63,568 bases of DNA from Actinomycetota bacterium (lineage in GTDB: Bacteria > Actinomycetota > UBA4738 > HRBIN12). How positions within the stretch are numbered: the first letter of the stretch is position 1; the number at the start of each line of letters is the position of its first letter. The DNA lies in the NCBI GenBank assembly GCA_005884925.1, contig VAYU01000029.1, positions 1-63,568 on the forward strand, in the 5' to 3' direction. The notes under the pieces were generated by a model. It did no database searches, was not told the DNA's origin, and saw only the letters and a program-made list of their open reading frames with translations. Of this stretch, positions 34,413 to 43,856 are shown in pieces. Both the position numbers and the translations under genes were made by a program.

Positions 34413-35134
34413 CCACGACGTTGGATGCCATCCGGGATGACATCGTGGTGTGCCGTCGGTGCCCGAGGCTCGTTGCCTGGCGCGAGCGGGTCGCTCGGGA
34501 GAAGGTCGCGCGCTTCGCGGATCAGCGGTATTGGGGGCGACCGGTGCCTGGCTTCGGGGACCCGCGGGCGCGCATCCTCGTGCTCGGGCTCGCGCCGGCC
34601 GCTCACGGCGGGAACCGGACGGGGCGGATCTTCACGGGCGATCGTTCGGGGGACTTCCTGTTCGCAGCGATGCATCGGGCCGGGTTCGCGAACCGGCCGA
34701 CCTCCACCTCCGTGGACGACGGCCTCCGGCTCCGCGGGGCCTACCTCAGCGCCGTGAACCGGTGCGCCCCACCGGGGAACCGCCCGACCCCCGAGGAACG
34801 GGATCGTTGCCTCCCGTTCCTCGAGCGGGAGTTGGGCGCCCTCTCCCGTCTCCGCGTGATCGTTCCGTTGGGATCGTTCGCCTGGGACGGGACGCTTCGC
34901 GCGATCGCCGGCCTCGGTCACCCCATCCCGCGGCCGAGGCCGCGGTTCGGCCACGGGGTGGAAGCCTCCGTCGGCCCCTATCGGGTCCTCGGATGCTTCC
35001 ACCCGAGCCAGCAGAACACGTTCACGGGGAAGCTCACCCCGGCGATGCTGGACGACGTGCTCCGTCGCAGCCGGACCCTCGCGAAGAGCTCGCGACTCCA
35101 CCGAGTGACGTCGACCGACGTGCCGGCGCCGTAG
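34409..35134 (+). CDS. udgB: Family 5 uracil-DNA glycosylase
   Basis: A 241-residue Fe-S uracil-DNA glycosylase of the UDGb type. N-terminal cysteines VVCRRCPRL are two of the cluster ligands. The active-site motif is [20 protein letters not shown], which lacks the catalytic polar residue of other UDG families as expected for family 5. The second motif is [16 protein letters not shown]. The GTG start overlaps the stop of the secreted protein. With nth 3 kb away, two base-excision glycosylases lie in this region. Confidence 0.9.
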   Translation: MTTTLDAIRDDIVVCRRCPRLVAWRERVAREKVARFADQRYWGRPVPGFGDPRARILVLGLAPAAHGGNRTGRIFTGDRSGDFLFAAMHRAGFANRPTSTSVDDGLRLRGAYLSAVNRCAPPGNRPTPEERDRCLPFLERELGALSRLRVIVPLGSFAWDGTLRAIAGLGHPIPRPRPRFGHGVEASVGPYRVLGCFHPSQQNTFTGKLTPAMLDDVLRRSRTLAKSSRLHRVTSTDVPAP

Positions 35135-35165
35135 CATCCGCGGCTCCGCCGTATCGTTGAAGGCT

Positions 35166-37085
35166 ATGGGACGGCACGGACGCATGTTCGGCATGGGCGC
35201 ACGGCCGCTCGACGAGGATCCGCGGCCGATCAAGCCCGCCACCGTTCGTCGGGTGGTCCGGACCTTCTCGCCGTACAAGAAGAAGGTCGCGGTGGTCGGC
35301 CTCGCCATCGTCATCACGGCCGGTCTCGGCGTGGTGAACCCGCTGCTGATCATCGCGGTTTTCGACAAGGCGCTGTTCGGGGCGAACAGCAACTGCGCCG
35401 GCCAGCCGTGTCCGAACCTGCCCTTGCTGTACCGCTACGTCGCCTTGATGATCGCGATCCCGCTCGTCACGAGCATCATCGGGATCGGGCAGACGTATCT
35501 GGCCAACCAGGTCGGGCTCCGCGTGATGCAGGACCTCCGCAACGCGCTCTACCGCCACCTCCAAGAGATGCCGCTGCGATTCTTCACCACCACGCGGACG
35601 GGCGAGATCCAGTCGCGGCTGGCGAACGACGTGGGTGGGGTCCAGTCGGTCGTGACCGACACGGCGTCGACCGTGCTGTCGAACACGGTCACGATCGTCA
35701 GCACGATCGTCACGATGTTGATCATCTCGATCCCGCTCACGATCCTGTCCCTGCTCCTCCTGCCGCTGTTCCTGTGGCTCACGGTGCGGGTCGGAAAGGC
35801 TCGACGCGTGGTCGCGACGAGCACGCAGAAGACCCTCGCCGACCTCACGTCGATCACGGAGGAGACGCTCTCTGTCTCGGGCATGCTGCTCTCGAAGTCC
35901 TTCGGCCGACAGTCGTTCGAGATCGGGCGGTTCCGCGAGGAGAACGAACGACTGACCGGTCTGCAGATCCGGCAGACGATGATCGGTCGCTCCTTCTTCG
36001 CGCTGATCGGGTTCTTCTTCTCGATCACCCCGGCGCTCGTCTACCTCGTGGCGGGCTGGGTCAACTCGAACCACGGCTCCGCCGTGATCCAGTCGGGCAT
36101 GCTCGTGGGGTTCACCACGCTGCAATCCCGCCTGTTCTTCCCGATCGGTTCGATGCTGCAGGTATCGACGGAGGTGCAGTCTTCGTTCGCCCTGTTCGAC
36201 CGCGTCTTCGAGTACCTCGACATGGAGCACGAGATCGTCGACGCGCCCGATGCGGAACCGCTCGTGAACGTGCGCGGCCGCGTCGAGCTCGATCACGTCC
36301 GGTTCCGGTACGAGGAGCCGCCCGGTGACCTCGTCCCCATCTCGCCGGAGACCGTGCCGACCGAGCAGCTCCGCGAGTGGACGCTGGATGATGTGTCGCT
36401 CACGATCGAGCCCGGTCAACTCGCCGCCCTCGTGGGGCCGAGCGGAGCCGGCAAGACGACGATCACGTACCTCGTGCCGCGTCTGTACGACGTGCAGGCG
36501 GGAGCCGTGCGGATCGACGATCACGACGTCCGGCACGTCACGCTCGAGTCGCTCGGCGATGCGATCGGGGTCGTGACCCAGGAGACCTACCTGTTCCACG
36601 ACACGGTCCGTCGGAACCTCTTGTACGGGAAGCCCGATGCGACCCTTGAGGAGCTGGAGGCCGCTGCGCGGGCGGCCAACATCCACGGGAAGATCTCCGA
36701 GCTCCCCGAGGGGTACGACACGGTGGTCGGCGAGCGCGGCTACAAGCTGTCGGGCGGCGAGAAGCAGCGCCTCGCGATCGCGCGCGTGATCCTCAAGGAC
36801 CCCAGCATCCTCATCCTGGACGAGGCCACCTCGTCGCTCGATACGACCTCCGAACGGCTGGTGCAGTCGGCCCTTGAGCCACTGATGCAGGGTCGGACGA
36901 CGATCGCGATCGCGCACCGGCTGTCGACGATCCTTCAGGCGGACGTGATCTTCGTGATCGACCGGGGCAGGGTGGTCGAGCAGGGGACCCACGAGGAGCT
37001 GTTGACGAAGAGCGGGCTGTACGCGCGCCTGTACGAGCAGCAGTTCCAGGATCAGGTGATCGAGCCCGACAGCTCCTTGCGGTAG
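35166..37085 (+). CDS. ABC exporter, fused membrane and ATPase domains
   Basis: A 639-residue half-transporter. Six membrane spans occupy about residues 38-320, including VAVVGLAIVITAGLGVVNPL and IPLTILSLLLLPLFLWLTV. The ATPase domain has Walker A VGPSGAGKTTI, signature KLSGGEKQRLAIARV, Walker B ILILDEATSSLD and the H-loop IAIAHRLSTI. It should act as a dimer to export a lipid, peptide or drug; the substrate is unknown. A pair of Cys in NCAGQPCP lies in the first external loop. ATG 35166 is chosen; a TTG three codons upstream is possible. Confidence 0.92.
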   Translation: MGRHGRMFGMGARPLDEDPRPIKPATVRRVVRTFSPYKKKVAVVGLAIVITAGLGVVNPLLIIAVFDKALFGANSNCAGQPCPNLPLLYRYVALMIAIPLVTSIIGIGQTYLANQVGLRVMQDLRNALYRHLQEMPLRFFTTTRTGEIQSRLANDVGGVQSVVTDTASTVLSNTVTIVSTIVTMLIISIPLTILSLLLLPLFLWLTVRVGKARRVVATSTQKTLADLTSITEETLSVSGMLLSKSFGRQSFEIGRFREENERLTGLQIRQTMIGRSFFALIGFFFSITPALVYLVAGWVNSNHGSAVIQSGMLVGFTTLQSRLFFPIGSMLQVSTEVQSSFALFDRVFEYLDMEHEIVDAPDAEPLVNVRGRVELDHVRFRYEEPPGDLVPISPETVPTEQLREWTLDDVSLTIEPGQLAALVGPSGAGKTTITYLVPRLYDVQAGAVRIDDHDVRHVTLESLGDAIGVVTQETYLFHDTVRRNLLYGKPDATLEELEAAARAANIHGKISELPEGYDTVVGERGYKLSGGEKQRLAIARVILKDPSILILDEATSSLDTTSERLVQSALEPLMQGRTTIAIAHRLSTILQADVIFVIDRGRVVEQGTHEELLTKSGLYARLYEQQFQDQVIEPDSSLR

Positions 37086-37570
37086 CCGAGGAGGACGAAG
37101 CCGTCGGGGAAGACGCGGTCGGCCTCGCGGACGTAACCGAGACGTCCGTACATCCGCTGCGCGGCCATCATCCTCGTCGTGGTGTGGAGCGTGACGTGGG
37201 TCTTGCCGGCGGCGCGGGCGCGCGCCTCGCACTCGGCCATCAGCCGAGCGCCAGCGCCGCGCGCCCGCGCCGCCGGATCGACGCCGAGCATGCGGATGTG
37301 TGCCTCGCCCGGCTCGAGCGGCGCATCGCCGTTCCCGTCGCGCACGCGGCCCTCGAGCTCGAGGGTGGCGCAGCCGATGATCCGACCGTCCTCGACGGCC
37401 ACGAGGACCGTGGTCCTCGTGGCGCGCTCGCCCACGTCAGCCAGCCGGGCGAGGTACCGCTGCCAGTCGCCGTCGTCGTCGGGCGGGACGAACTCGCGGT
37501 AGGCCTCGGCCGTGACCCTGCCGGCCTCGGCGTACTCATCGGGCCGGGCCTCGCGGGTCACGATCGCCAT
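37052..37570 (-). CDS. GNAT family N-acetyltransferase
   Basis: A 172-residue acetyltransferase with a single GNAT domain. The acetyl-CoA loop is visible as VDPAARARGAGARLMAECEA, and the C-terminal strand and helix as MYGRLGYVREADRVFPDG. The substrate is not known. Its 3' end overlaps the 3' end of the convergent ABC exporter by 34 bases. The ATG at 37570 faces the MarR gene across a 21-bp palindrome, so it is probably a target of that regulator. Confidence 0.85.
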   Translation of the reverse strand: MAIVTREARPDEYAEAGRVTAEAYREFVPPDDDGDWQRYLARLADVGERATRTTVLVAVEDGRIIGCATLELEGRVRDGNGDAPLEPGEAHIRMLGVDPAARARGAGARLMAECEARARAAGKTHVTLHTTTRMMAAQRMYGRLGYVREADRVFPDGFVLLGYRKELSGSIT

Positions 37571-37594
37571 GGGGAAGAAGGGTAGCGATGCCTG

Positions 37595-37615
37595 ATGGTC
37601 AACCTGATTGACCAT
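37595..37615. promoter_or_regulatory. Perfect 8-5-8 palindrome, probable MarR operator
   Basis: ATGGTCAA (37595-37602) and TTGACCAT (37608-37615) are exact reverse complements around CCTGA. The site lies in the 73-bp gap between the divergent GNAT (start 37570) and MarR (start 37644) genes. Length and position fit a MarR dimer site controlling both. Its presence argues for the MarR start at 37644 rather than ATG 37614, which overlaps the palindrome. Confidence 0.7.
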
Positions 37616-37643
37616 GCCCATCCCGCCTGGCACGATTGCGCCC

Positions 37644-38075
37644 ATGGGCGATCTGATCCGCCAGCTCCTGGAGGCACGACGGGCGCTCGCCAGCGAGCTC
37701 GACTCCGACCTCGCCGACCGAGGGTTCCCCGACGTCCGGCCCGGTCACGCCGCGGTCTTCCTGGGGGTCGATCGGCGGAGCGGCTCACGGCTGACCGACC
37801 TCGCCGAACACGTCCGCCTGACCAAACAGGGGATGATGGCGATGGTGGATGATCTCGAGGCCCGTGGCTACGTCCGCCGCGTCCCCGACCCGAACGATGC
37901 GCGCGCGAAGCTCGTGCGGCTCACGGCGCGAGGCCGCCGCGCTGCCGCCGAGTGCCGCCGGGCGATGCAATCGGTCGAGCAACGGACCCGCCGTCAGCTG
38001 GGGGATCGCCGGTACGACACGCTGCGCGAGACGCTCGAGGAGCTCGCGGAGTCCGAGCTGGAAGCGGAGGCCTGA
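37644..38075 (+). CDS. MarR-family transcriptional regulator
   Basis: A 143-residue winged-helix regulator. The recognition region reads RLTDLAEHVRLTKQGMMAMV, and the wing VRRVPDPNDARAKLVRLT has the Asp-x-Arg signature of MarR proteins. The dimerisation helices at both ends are intact. It probably binds the palindrome just upstream and represses itself and the acetyltransferase. The next gene (DUF421) begins two bases after its stop, so it may be in the same operon. Confidence 0.88.
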   Translation: MGDLIRQLLEARRALASELDSDLADRGFPDVRPGHAAVFLGVDRRSGSRLTDLAEHVRLTKQGMMAMVDDLEARGYVRRVPDPNDARAKLVRLTARGRRAAAECRRAMQSVEQRTRRQLGDRRYDTLRETLEELAESELEAEA

Positions 38076-38077
38076 GG

Positions 38078-38608
38078 ATGCTCTTCAAGCTCGGGACCCC
38101 GGTCTGGGAGATCGCGCTCCGCACGGCTATCGTCTACCTGGTCATCCTGTTCGGGCTCCGGCTGTTCGGGAAGCGGCAGCTGGGTCAGATGAGCACCGGC
38201 GACCTCGTGATGATCCTGCTGATCGCGAACGCCGTGCAGAACGCGATGGTCGGACCCGATGTGTCGCTGACGGGCGGCCTCGCGGCGGCGCTCGTGCTCC
38301 TCGTGATGAACTTCGTGGTCGTTCGCTTGTTGGGTCTCACCCCCCTCGGCGAGCGGCTGCTGGAGGGCGGGCCCACGCTCCTCGTGAAGGATGGGGCACT
38401 CGTGCCGCACGGGTTGCGGCATGAGGGCGTCGCCCCCGAGGAGGTCGAGACGGCGATCCGTGAGCACGGCATCGCGGACGTCGCCGGCGTGCGTGCCGCG
38501 TACCTCGAACCGGACGGCACGATCAGCGTGATCCCGATCGACGTGCAGCCGATGCGCGGACGTCGTCGCGTCAAGCGCGTCCGCCAGTTCCGTCGGGGGA
38601 CCGGCTAG
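38078..38608 (+). CDS. DUF421 (YetF-like) membrane protein
   Basis: A 176-residue protein with three membrane spans in the first ~85 residues (TAIVYLVILFGLRLFGKRQL, TGDLVMILLIANAVQNAM and AAALVLLVMNFVVVRLLGL). A soluble DUF421 domain follows, with LLEGGPTLLVKDGALVPHGL and GTISVIPID. The tail is strongly basic. The role is unknown; relatives are membrane proteins of Bacillus and many other bacteria. It follows the MarR gene closely. Confidence 0.88.
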   Translation: MLFKLGTPVWEIALRTAIVYLVILFGLRLFGKRQLGQMSTGDLVMILLIANAVQNAMVGPDVSLTGGLAAALVLLVMNFVVVRLLGLTPLGERLLEGGPTLLVKDGALVPHGLRHEGVAPEEVETAIREHGIADVAGVRAAYLEPDGTISVIPIDVQPMRGRRRVKRVRQFRRGTG

Positions 38609-38617
38609 CATCGAGGG

Positions 38618-39109
38618 ATGCCGGAAGAAGCCACGGGCAAGACCGGCGTTCCCTCGGAACGGCGGCAGAAGCGGGAGCGACCTCGCGACGAGCTGGGCAG
38701 ACCGCTCGCGCACGACGCGGTCAACCTGCTCCACCTGCCCGATTTCGACGCGCTCCCCGTCGAGGAGAACGACCGCCTCGGCCGCGACCTGTTGCGTCGG
38801 CGCAACTACTTCGGAGCGCACGAGGCATGGGAGACGGCTTGGAAGCAGGCGCGGGGAACGGGCGAGGAAGAGCTCTTCAAGGGGCTCTCGCAGATGGGCG
38901 CCGGGTACGTCCACCTGCTGCGCGGCAATGCGCACGGTGCGATCACCCTGCTGCGGCGAGGGGCGCGGCGCGTGGGGGCCTATCCGGATGGGACCCGTGG
39001 GATCGCCACGGTTGGGTTGGCGGCGCGGCTCGAGGCCGACGCCGCGGCGGTCGAGACCGGTAGACTGGTCCCCGGGCCGGATGCGGCGCTGGAACCCCCT
39101 GAGGTGTAG
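38618..39109 (+). CDS. DUF309 family protein
   Basis: A 163-residue helical protein of the DUF309 family. The conserved core is RRRNYFGAHEAWETAWKQAR followed by LSQMGAGYVHLLRGNAHGA and LRRGARRVGAYP. A charged Lys/Arg-rich N-terminal stretch of about 35 residues precedes the domain. The biochemical role is unknown. It begins nine bases after DUF421. Confidence 0.85.
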   Translation: MPEEATGKTGVPSERRQKRERPRDELGRPLAHDAVNLLHLPDFDALPVEENDRLGRDLLRRRNYFGAHEAWETAWKQARGTGEEELFKGLSQMGAGYVHLLRGNAHGAITLLRRGARRVGAYPDGTRGIATVGLAARLEADAAAVETGRLVPGPDAALEPPEV

Positions 39110-39174
39110 CCTCCGCGTGCGGGGTCCAGGTGCGTTGACCCGCAGGCCCTTCCCCCGACGATCCGGAGCGAGCG

Positions 39175-39891
39175 ATGGCGAGCCAGAGCGTAGAGACCGA
39201 CTGGAAGGGCCGCGAGGGCCCCTTCTCGCTGCTCCTCGGTCCCGGGGTCTTCAGCCCGACGACGACCAGCCGAACCCTCGCCGACGCGCTCGAGATCACG
39301 CCCGGAGATACCGTGATCGACGTCGGCTGCGGCAGCGGTGTCCTTTCGATCGTCGCCGCGAAGCTCGGCGCGGCCAAGGTGTACGGGGTCGACCTGTCCC
39401 AACGAGCGGTGGAGGCGGCGAGGGAGAACGCCCGCCGACTCGGGCTCGACCACATCTGCGAGTTCCGTGCTGGCGATCTGCTCGAGCCGGTGCGCGATGT
39501 GCGGGCCAACGTGCTGATCGGGGACGTCTCGGGGATCCCCGACTCGATCGCCGCGGAATCCGGCTGGTTCGACGACGTCCCCGCCGGCGGGCCGACCGGT
39601 GCCGAGCTCCCCGCCAAGTTCCTGCGTTCGATCGGTGACACCCTCGCGATGGGTGGCCGGCTGTACCTCCCGACGGGAACGATCCAGCACGAACAGGCCA
39701 TCCTCGACGCCGCGCACGAGGTCTTCGGCGACCACATGCGACCCGTCCTCGAGCGGGAGTTCCCGCTCCCGGATCTGGTCGCCAGGTCGAAGGCCGTCGC
39801 CCGCATGATGAAGGAAGGCTTGGTCAGCTTCCGCCAGCGCGGCAGCCGGTGGCTCTGGCAGCTCCGCATCTGGCGCTGCGATCGCGTCTGA
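39175..39891 (+). CDS. Class I SAM-dependent methyltransferase (PrmA-like)
   Basis: A 238-residue methyltransferase. The SAM-binding motif I is TVIDVGCGSGVLSIVAAKLG, the acidic loop is VYGVDLSQRAVEAARENARR, and motif III is near NVLIGDVSG. The fold is close to the PrmA ribosomal L11/small-molecule methyltransferase group, but the N-terminal PrmA substrate domain is missing, so the target is unknown. It converges with pyrE with two bases between stops. Confidence 0.82.
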   Translation: MASQSVETDWKGREGPFSLLLGPGVFSPTTTSRTLADALEITPGDTVIDVGCGSGVLSIVAAKLGAAKVYGVDLSQRAVEAARENARRLGLDHICEFRAGDLLEPVRDVRANVLIGDVSGIPDSIAAESGWFDDVPAGGPTGAELPAKFLRSIGDTLAMGGRLYLPTGTIQHEQAILDAAHEVFGDHMRPVLEREFPLPDLVARSKAVARMMKEGLVSFRQRGSRWLWQLRIWRCDRV

Positions 39892-39893
39892 GG

Positions 39894-40400
39894 TCAGTCC
39901 GGCGGGCGAAGCACGGCGACGGCTTCGACCTCGTACCCGGCCGCTCGCAGGTGATCCGCCCCACCACGATCGATCGCCAGCACGATCCGTCGCACGTCCG
40001 CCCCCGCCTCCGTGAGGACCTCGGCGGCGCGACGCACCTGATGACCCGTCGTGCTCACGTCCTCCAGCAACGTGGTGATCGCTCCCGCTCGCACCTCACC
40101 CTCGACCTGTGTCCTGGTCCCGTAGTCCTTCGCGTGTTTGCGCACGACGGTCACGGGAAGCCCGGAGCGGAGCGAGACGGCGGCGACCAGCAGCATCGCG
40201 GCGCCCTCCGGCGCCCCGAGGAGCTCCGTCGAAGGCGCGAGCAGGCGAGCGACCTCGGCCGCGACCGGATCCAGCAGGTCCGGCCGCGTGAGGAATCGGA
40301 ACTTGTCGAAGTACACGGTGGAGGTCATTCCCGAGGACAGCACGAACTCGCCGTGGAGCTCCGACGCCTCGACCATGCGGCGCACGAGGTCCTCGTTCAC
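39894..40400 (-). CDS. pyrE: Orotate phosphoribosyltransferase
   Basis: Converts orotate and PRPP to orotidine 5'-phosphate in de novo pyrimidine synthesis. The 168-residue protein shows the PRPP loop TTLLEDVSTTGHQVRRAAEV, an early FVLSSGMTSTVYFDKFRFL segment (substrate-contacting region), and VVRKHAKDYGTRTQVEG. The GTG at 40400 is the start because the family N-terminus begins there. It is divergent from pyrD with only 21 bases between start codons, so each promoter must lie in the other gene or in this gap. Confidence 0.9.
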   Translation of the reverse strand: MNEDLVRRMVEASELHGEFVLSSGMTSTVYFDKFRFLTRPDLLDPVAAEVARLLAPSTELLGAPEGAAMLLVAAVSLRSGLPVTVVRKHAKDYGTRTQVEGEVRAGAITTLLEDVSTTGHQVRRAAEVLTEAGADVRRIVLAIDRGGADHLRAAGYEVEAVAVLRPPD

Positions 40401-40421
40401 GCGCCCTAGTATGGGCGACCG

Positions 40422-41402
40422 ATGGGTTGGTACGAGGCCGTGGGCCGCCGGGCGTTCTTCTCGCTCGACCCCGAACGATCCCATCGGCTGGCGTACCGTC
40501 TGCTGCGGTTGCCCCTCCCATGGCGGAGGATCGGCGGCGCCGTGGACGATCCGGCCCTCATGACGACCCTCGCGGGGATCTCGCTCCGGAACCCGATCGG
40601 GCTCGCGGCCGGCTTCGACAAGACGTGTGCTCGCCTCGACGCACTGGGGTCTCTCGGGTTCGGTTTCGTCGTGGGGGGGACCGTGACGCGCGCGCCGCGC
40701 CGGGGGAACGCCCGCCCGCGGATCGCCCGGGATCCGTCGCGGCGCGCGCTCGTCAACGCGATGGGGATGCCGAACCCCGGGGCGGAGGCGGTCGCGCACA
40801 TCCTCGCGCGGACCGCCCGGACCGCACCGCGGTTCGCCTCGATCGCGGACGAGCCGATCGCGGACGCCGTGGACACAGCGGAGCTCCTCGAACCCTTCGT
40901 CGACGGGATCGAGCTCAACGCGAGCAGCCCGAACGCGGGATGGGAGCACGCGAGCTCGCACGTCGCCGAGCTCGTGCGGGCGCTACGGGCGCGGACCTCG
41001 AAGCCGCTCTTCGTCAAGATCCCGCCGTTCTCCGGCGAAGACGAGGAACGGACGCGAGCGCTGTCGATGGCGACCGCGGCGCGGGCCGCCGGCGCCTCGG
41101 GGATCGTCAGCGCGAACACGGTGCCGGTGGTCGACACGCGGATGTCGACCGGCCGGGGTGGGCTATCGGGGGGCCCTCTCACCGCCGAGACGCCCCGGAT
41201 GGTCGCTGAGATCGTCGCTGCGCTCGCGGGTGAGGTGCCGGTCGTCGCGTGTGGCGGCGTCTTCACGGCGGATGACGCCCGGCGGTGCCTGGACGCGGGG
41301 GCGGTGGCGGTCCAGGTCTATACCGCGCTGATCTACGAGGGTCCCGGTCTCCTCGGATCGCTCACCCGAGGCCTCGCGGCCACGGTCCGCACCCTGGACT
41401 AG
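40422..41402 (+). CDS. pyrD: Dihydroorotate dehydrogenase (quinone), class 2
   Basis: Oxidises dihydroorotate to orotate and passes electrons to quinone at the membrane. The 326-residue length and N-terminal amphipathic part (YEAVGRRAFFSLDPERSHRL) fit class 2. FMN and substrate contacts are seen in LRNPIGLAAGFDKTC, GFGFVVGGTVTRAPRRGN, ELNASSPNAGWEH (catalytic Ser region) and VACGGVFTADDARRCLDAG. It and pyrE are consecutive pathway enzymes arranged head to head. Confidence 0.93.
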   Translation: MGWYEAVGRRAFFSLDPERSHRLAYRLLRLPLPWRRIGGAVDDPALMTTLAGISLRNPIGLAAGFDKTCARLDALGSLGFGFVVGGTVTRAPRRGNARPRIARDPSRRALVNAMGMPNPGAEAVAHILARTARTAPRFASIADEPIADAVDTAELLEPFVDGIELNASSPNAGWEHASSHVAELVRALRARTSKPLFVKIPPFSGEDEERTRALSMATAARAAGASGIVSANTVPVVDTRMSTGRGGLSGGPLTAETPRMVAEIVAALAGEVPVVACGGVFTADDARRCLDAGAVAVQVYTALIYEGPGLLGSLTRGLAATVRTLD

Positions 41403-41476
41403 CTGGTTCGGACCGCCGGATCGGCGCCTCGGGTTGACCGCCTCTCGCCGGGCATCTGTGTTGCGTCGGCGCGGTC

Positions 41477-42619
41477 GTGGCGTGCAAGATGTGCGGCGTC
41501 CCGTCCCTGGAGGCCGATCTGTCCGACGTCGAGCCGGTTCCGCCAACCCCCGCCGTCCGATTGGAGGGCGTGGTGAAGCGGTTCGGCGACGTGGTCGCGG
41601 TGGACCGGATCGACCTGGATGTCCGTGAGGGAGAGTTCTTCTCGATGCTCGGTCCCTCCGGGTCGGGCAAAACGACGTGCCTGCGGATGATCGCGGGATT
41701 CGAGTCTCCGACCGCCGGTCGGATCGCGTTGGGCGGTCGGTACGTGACCGGCCTCGCTCCGTACGAGCGCGAGGTGAACACCGTGTTCCAGGATTACGCG
41801 CTGTTCCCGCACATGACCGTCGCCGAGAACGTCGGCTACGGCCTCATGGTGCGGAAGGTTCCTCGGGCCGATCGGCGCCGCCAGGTCGCGGATGCCTTGG
41901 AGATGGTGCGTCTCCCCGAGTTCGGCGAACGCAGGCCGGCCCAGCTCTCCGGCGGCCAGCGGCAGCGCGTGGCGCTCGCGCGGGCGCTGGTGATGCGCCC
42001 GAAGGTGTTGTTGCTCGACGAGCCGCTCGGTGCGCTCGATCTCAAGCTCCGCCAAGCGATGCAGATCGAGCTGAAGGAGATCCAGGAGGAGGTCAGCCTG
42101 ACGTTCATCTACGTCACGCACGACCAGGAGGAGGCGCTCACCATGAGTGACCGCCTCGCGGTGTTCAACCGCGGCCGCATCGAACAGGTCGGCTCGCCGG
42201 CCGAGGTCTACGAGCGGCCAGCGACGGGCTTCGTCGCCGGCTTCGTCGGAGTCTCCAACGTGCTCGAGGGCGAGGCCGCGGCGGCCGTCGCTGGAGATCC
42301 CCATCCGTTCACGATCCGACCGGAGAAGATCGAGATGCACGAGCTCGACGCGGCGGTGGACGGTGACTCCTGCAGCGCGACCGGCCACGTGCGCGAGGTC
42401 GTATACCTGGGAGCCACGACGCGCTACATCGTCGAGCTCGATGCGGGCGCTTCCCTCGTCGTGATGCAACAGAACCTCGCGACGAGTTCGATGGAGGCGC
42501 TGCAGGTCCGCGGCAAGGCCGTGCGATTGATCTGGCGCCGGAGCAACAACCGACCAGTGGAGGCGCCCGCGGGCGCACTCGAAGGGTCCATGGACCAGGA
42601 GGAGGCACAGGCATCATGA
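41477..42619 (+). CDS. potA: PotA-like spermidine/putrescine ABC transporter ATP-binding protein
   Basis: A 380-residue importer ATPase. It has Walker [12 protein letters not shown]-loop [18 protein letters not shown], signature [15 protein letters not shown] and Walker [20 protein letters not shown]-terminal TOBE domain ([12 protein letters not shown] onward) follows. The N-terminus starts [10 protein letters not shown], an unusual Cys-x2-Cys not found in ordinary PotA; the true start could be Met5. It leads a four-gene operon. Polyamines are the likely substrate because of PotD and permease similarity, but this is by family only. Confidence 0.88.
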   Translation: MACKMCGVPSLEADLSDVEPVPPTPAVRLEGVVKRFGDVVAVDRIDLDVREGEFFSMLGPSGSGKTTCLRMIAGFESPTAGRIALGGRYVTGLAPYEREVNTVFQDYALFPHMTVAENVGYGLMVRKVPRADRRRQVADALEMVRLPEFGERRPAQLSGGQRQRVALARALVMRPKVLLLDEPLGALDLKLRQAMQIELKEIQEEVSLTFIYVTHDQEEALTMSDRLAVFNRGRIEQVGSPAEVYERPATGFVAGFVGVSNVLEGEAAAAVAGDPHPFTIRPEKIEMHELDAAVDGDSCSATGHVREVVYLGATTRYIVELDAGASLVVMQQNLATSSMEALQVRGKAVRLIWRRSNNRPVEAPAGALEGSMDQEEAQAS

Positions 42620-43854
42620 GGAGACTGACGACGGCGTGTGCCGTCATGGCGGCGCTTGCGCTCGTCGCAGCCGCGTGTGGAAGCTCCAGCTCGACCGGCT
42701 CAGGACCGGCCGCGCCGAAGGTGTACGACTCGATCGGCACGACCGAGGGCGCGCTCAAGCTGATCGCGTGGAACGGCTACACGGAGAACGGTTCGAACGA
42801 TCCCAACTACGACTGGGTCACGCCCTTCCAGGACCAGACGGGTTGCAAGGTCACCGTCAAGTATGCGGATACGTCGGACGAGATGGTCACGCTGATGCGG
42901 CAAGGTGGCGGCTCCGTGTGGGACGGTGTATCGGCCTCCGGGAACGCGTCGAACAAGCTGATCGCGGGCGGGAACGTCGCGGCGGTGAACACCTCGCTGT
43001 TCCCCGAGTTCGCGAACGTGATCTCGCCGCTGCAGCCGCAGACCGGGACGAACAACTCGCATTACGTCGTGAACGGTCAGGTGTACGGCGTTCCGTACAT
43101 GTATGGGCCGAACTTCCTCATGTACAACACCAACGTCGTGAAGCCCGCCCCGAAGAGCTGGGACATCACGTTCGAGCCGACGCTGAACGGCCAGCCCAAC
43201 CCGTATTCGGGGAAGTTGACGGCCTACAACGATCCGATCTTCATCGCGGACGCCGCCGTCTACCTCAAGACCCACAACCCGGCGCTCAACATCACCGATC
43301 CCTACGAGCTCACGTCGGATCAGCTCGACGCTGCCGTGACCCTGCTGCAACAGCAGAAGCCGATGCTCGCGAAGTACTGGGCGCTGTACACGGACGAGAT
43401 CGACGGGTTCAACGACCACTCGATCGTCGCCGGGACGGCCTGGCCGATCAACCTCACCTATTCCAAGGACGCTCCGGCCGCCGCTGTCATCCCGAGCGAA
43501 GGCGTGACGGGCTGGGCCGACACCTGGATGATCTCGGCGAACGCACCGCACCCGAACTGCATGCTGAAGTGGATGCAGTACACGATGGAGCCGAAGGTGC
43601 AGGCGGAGGTCGGCATCTGGTACGGCGCCGCGGGCAGCAACACGAAGTCCTGCGACCTGATCGCCAAGGGCCTCGGGAAGGGCGGCGCGGCACTCGTGAA
43701 CTCCGTGGAGTACTCGTTCTGCGGGAACGTGGGCTTCCTCAACTCGCTCTACCTGTGGAAGACGCCACAGGCTGCGTGCGGCGACGATCGCGGGTCGACG
43801 TGCATGGATTACTCCGTCTGGTCCCAGAAGTGGACCGAGGTGGCCGGAGCCTGA
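42616..43854 (+). CDS. potD: PotD/PotF-like extracellular solute-binding lipoprotein
   Basis: A 412-residue periplasmic-type binding protein anchored as a lipoprotein. The signal ends in ALVAAAC (Cys21), followed by a Ser/Gly linker. The mature protein shows the PotD-like pattern LKLIAWNGYTENGS, YADTSDEMVTLMRQGGGSVW, VYGVPYMYGPNFLMYNTNVV and WMISANAPHPNCMLKWMQYT. Several extra cysteines occur in the C-terminal half (CGNVGF, AACGDDRGSTCMDY), perhaps forming disulfides. The ATG overlaps the potA stop by four bases. Confidence 0.88.
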   Translation: MRRLTTACAVMAALALVAAACGSSSSTGSGPAAPKVYDSIGTTEGALKLIAWNGYTENGSNDPNYDWVTPFQDQTGCKVTVKYADTSDEMVTLMRQGGGSVWDGVSASGNASNKLIAGGNVAAVNTSLFPEFANVISPLQPQTGTNNSHYVVNGQVYGVPYMYGPNFLMYNTNVVKPAPKSWDITFEPTLNGQPNPYSGKLTAYNDPIFIADAAVYLKTHNPALNITDPYELTSDQLDAAVTLLQQQKPMLAKYWALYTDEIDGFNDHSIVAGTAWPINLTYSKDAPAAAVIPSEGVTGWADTWMISANAPHPNCMLKWMQYTMEPKVQAEVGIWYGAAGSNTKSCDLIAKGLGKGGAALVNSVEYSFCGNVGFLNSLYLWKTPQAACGDDRGSTCMDYSVWSQKWTEVAGA

Positions 43855-43856
43855 GC

